Shown here: positions 62,978 through 64,000 of the stretch, in pieces
Layout of the letters: every line of letters begins with the position of its first letter
Position numbering within the stretch: position 1 is the stretch's first letter
Source of the DNA: Pseudomonadota bacterium
Lineage (GTDB): Bacteria > Pseudomonadota > Gammaproteobacteria > Steroidobacterales > Steroidobacteraceae
Length of the DNA stretch: 64,000 nucleotides
Direction: 5' to 3'
Assembly: GCA_021838635.1 (NCBI GenBank)
Contig: JAKCDC010000002.1
Coordinates: forward strand, 106,886-170,885
The notes under the pieces: generated by a model
Told to the model about the DNA's origin: nothing
The model's database searches: none
The model's input: the letters and a program-made list of their open reading frames with translations, nothing else
Program-made: the position numbers and the translations under genes

Positions 62978-63325
62978 ATGACCATGGGACTATTCGACGG
63001 ACTTCTGAGCGATGTGATCGGTGGCCAGGCCGGCAACGTGGTGCAGAGCGTCCTCTCCGAGCACGGCGGGGTGGCCGGACTGGTGCAACAGCTGCAACAG
63101 GGCGGCCTCGGCGGGGCGGTCCAGAGTTGGATTAGTGGGGGCGGTAACCTGCCGGTGTCCGCCGAGCAGATCAAGCAGGCGCTCGACCCCGACACGCTGG
63201 CGAAGCTGGCGGACCAGCACGGCCTATCGGTCGATGGCCTGTGCCAGCAGCTTGCGGCCCATTTGCCGAAAGCCATCGACCATCTGACACCCGACGGCGC
63301 AGTGCCGGATCCGGACGGCAACTGA
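62978..63325 (+). CDS. YidB/DUF937-family protein
   Basis: 115 residues: G-L-F-D-G-L-L-S-D-V-I-G-G at the N-terminus, a Gln/Gly-rich G-L-V-Q-Q-L-Q-Q-G-G-L-G-G segment, S-W-I-S-G-G-G-N-L-P-V-S-A-E-Q-I, and a final helix with H-L-P-K-A-I-D-H-L-T-P-D-G. These are the hallmarks of the small YidB/DUF937 proteins. Role unknown. No signal peptide. A double start (M-T-M-G) is at 62978/62984. It follows the hairpin after the PsiF-like gene by 22 bases. Confidence 0.88.
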   Translation: MTMGLFDGLLSDVIGGQAGNVVQSVLSEHGGVAGLVQQLQQGGLGGAVQSWISGGGNLPVSAEQIKQALDPDTLAKLADQHGLSVDGLCQQLAAHLPKAIDHLTPDGAVPDPDGN

Positions 63326-64000
63326 TCCGCCGCCCAGACTCGCGTGGCGCGGGACGCTTGCGGGGTACGCCGAGCGGTCGATGGACCGGGCTCACGAGAC
63401 GGCGTCAGGTTGCGCAGTCACAGGCAGCGCGGGTGATGAGACCGCGGCGCTCCGGCGCGCGGTGCCACCCGAATGGACGTGAACTGAACGTAGTGCGATA
63501 GGCCGTTCGCGCCGCGGCGGGAGGTCCGTCGGCCCGAGGCAATGGGCTTCCGGACGTGCATCCGAGGCATGAACCGGTCCCCAGCGGGACTGGTCGGTGC
63601 AAACGCCAGCGTCGCGCCCTCGAAAACCGTATCGGTCCGTACATCGGCGTCTCTCGGATAACAGAGATCCGGGGCGAGACTCTGCGTCATCCGTTGATGC
63701 CGGAGTGTGCCGATGTCGAGGAACCAACGTTCACCCTCCGGACACCGCAAAGACATCAGGGCCTAATGGACCGAGCATCCGGCGGCCCCGCGAACATCAG
63801 GCCAGACCCCGGCCGTGTACCACCGCGCGCAGGGTCTGGACCGGAAGGACTTTACGCTCTGGGCGGATGTTTACGCCGCCATTGCGCCTTGCGATTTGGG
63901 CGTCGCCGCAGAGGACGTCGATAGCCTCCAGCGCGCGGCCGTCCCCGCAAGTACTTCCCTCGGGGTGCGTACCTCGCTCGTGCGCTGCGGCGCCACCGCT
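63326..64000. other. right end, no confident gene
   Basis: Several open frames exist, none recognised. One plus-strand frame is open from a GTG at 63815 to the window edge (V-Y-H-R-A-Q-G-L-D-R-K-D-F) with reasonable codon use, so a gene may begin here and continue outside. However, the opposite strand is also open over the last 200 bases. No repeat or RNA gene is seen. Confidence 0.4.

Noticed and set aside
1..64000. CRISPR arrays, tRNA or rRNA genes, insertion sequences, phage genes
   Set aside because: No regularly spaced repeats, cloverleaf-like sequences, transposase/integrase motifs or phage structural genes were recognised on either strand.

Overview
The window is GC-rich, densely packed bacterial chromosome. 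The gene content points to a heterotrophic, Gram-negative proteobacterium, most likely a high-GC gammaproteobacterium. The supporting genes are TonB-dependent receptors with a FecI/FecR pair, a complete pel exopolysaccharide operon, the 2-methylcitrate cycle, a PstS-like periplasmic protein, a PsiF-type protein and a lipoprotein signal. No rRNA, tRNA, CRISPR array, insertion sequence or prophage was recognised. The genus assignment is inference only.

Layout. 1-4.3 kb: prpB (cut by the left edge), prpD and prpC on the minus strand, with a divergent LysR regulator; an aldehyde dehydrogenase follows. 6.1-10.5 kb: a signalling cluster of a LuxR-type response regulator, a degenerate GGDEF protein, a PAS/ATPase kinase-like protein and an EAL phosphodiesterase. 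Three of the four have lost signature residues. 10.6-17.3 kb: a histidine phosphatase, then a sugar-phosphate operon tal / ROK glucokinase / pgi / gnd / zwf that would feed glucose into the oxidative pentose phosphate pathway. 17.5-25.4 kb: a tightly coupled six-gene operon of ECF sigma factor, FecR, STN-type TonB receptor, PstS-like binding protein, beta-propeller protein and an exported protein with two copies of an unnamed domain. This is the best candidate for an undescribed system. 25.4-28.7 kb: an old-yellow-enzyme reductase, then a phosphofructokinase flanked by two small CBS-pair proteins. 29.1-33.7 kb: a two-subunit molybdenum hydroxylase (IorAB-like) with MocA- and XdhC-like maturation genes. 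33.8-36.7 kb: an exported protein, a glycosyltransferase and an AraC-type remnant. 36.7-41.9 kb: a second TonB receptor with a possible Pho-type promoter far upstream, 1.4 kb with no confident gene, and a probable exported zinc peptidase. 42-44.7 kb: a DEAD-box RNA helicase and a RIO1-type kinase. 45-57.5 kb: pelABCDEFG, with pelB split into two coupled ORFs. 58-61.8 kb: nucleoside/nucleobase salvage (cytidine deaminase, NCS1 permease, phosphoribosyltransferase, AzgA-type permease). 62.5-63.3 kb: a His/Met-rich PsiF-like protein and a YidB/DUF937 protein.

How it fits together. Propionyl-CoA disposal (prp), glucose catabolism through Zwf/Gnd and PfkA, and base salvage form the metabolic core. 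Matrix production (pel) is expected to be c-di-GMP-controlled through PelD, which keeps an RxxD site, and the EAL protein of the signalling cluster could act on the same second messenger. The two TonB receptors, the PstS-like protein, the PsiF-like protein and a triple 11-bp GTCA repeat hint at a phosphate or metal scavenging programme; that link is inference.

Most start codons were chosen by eye from Shine-Dalgarno-like sequence, gene overlaps and family N-termini, so several could be off by a few codons.
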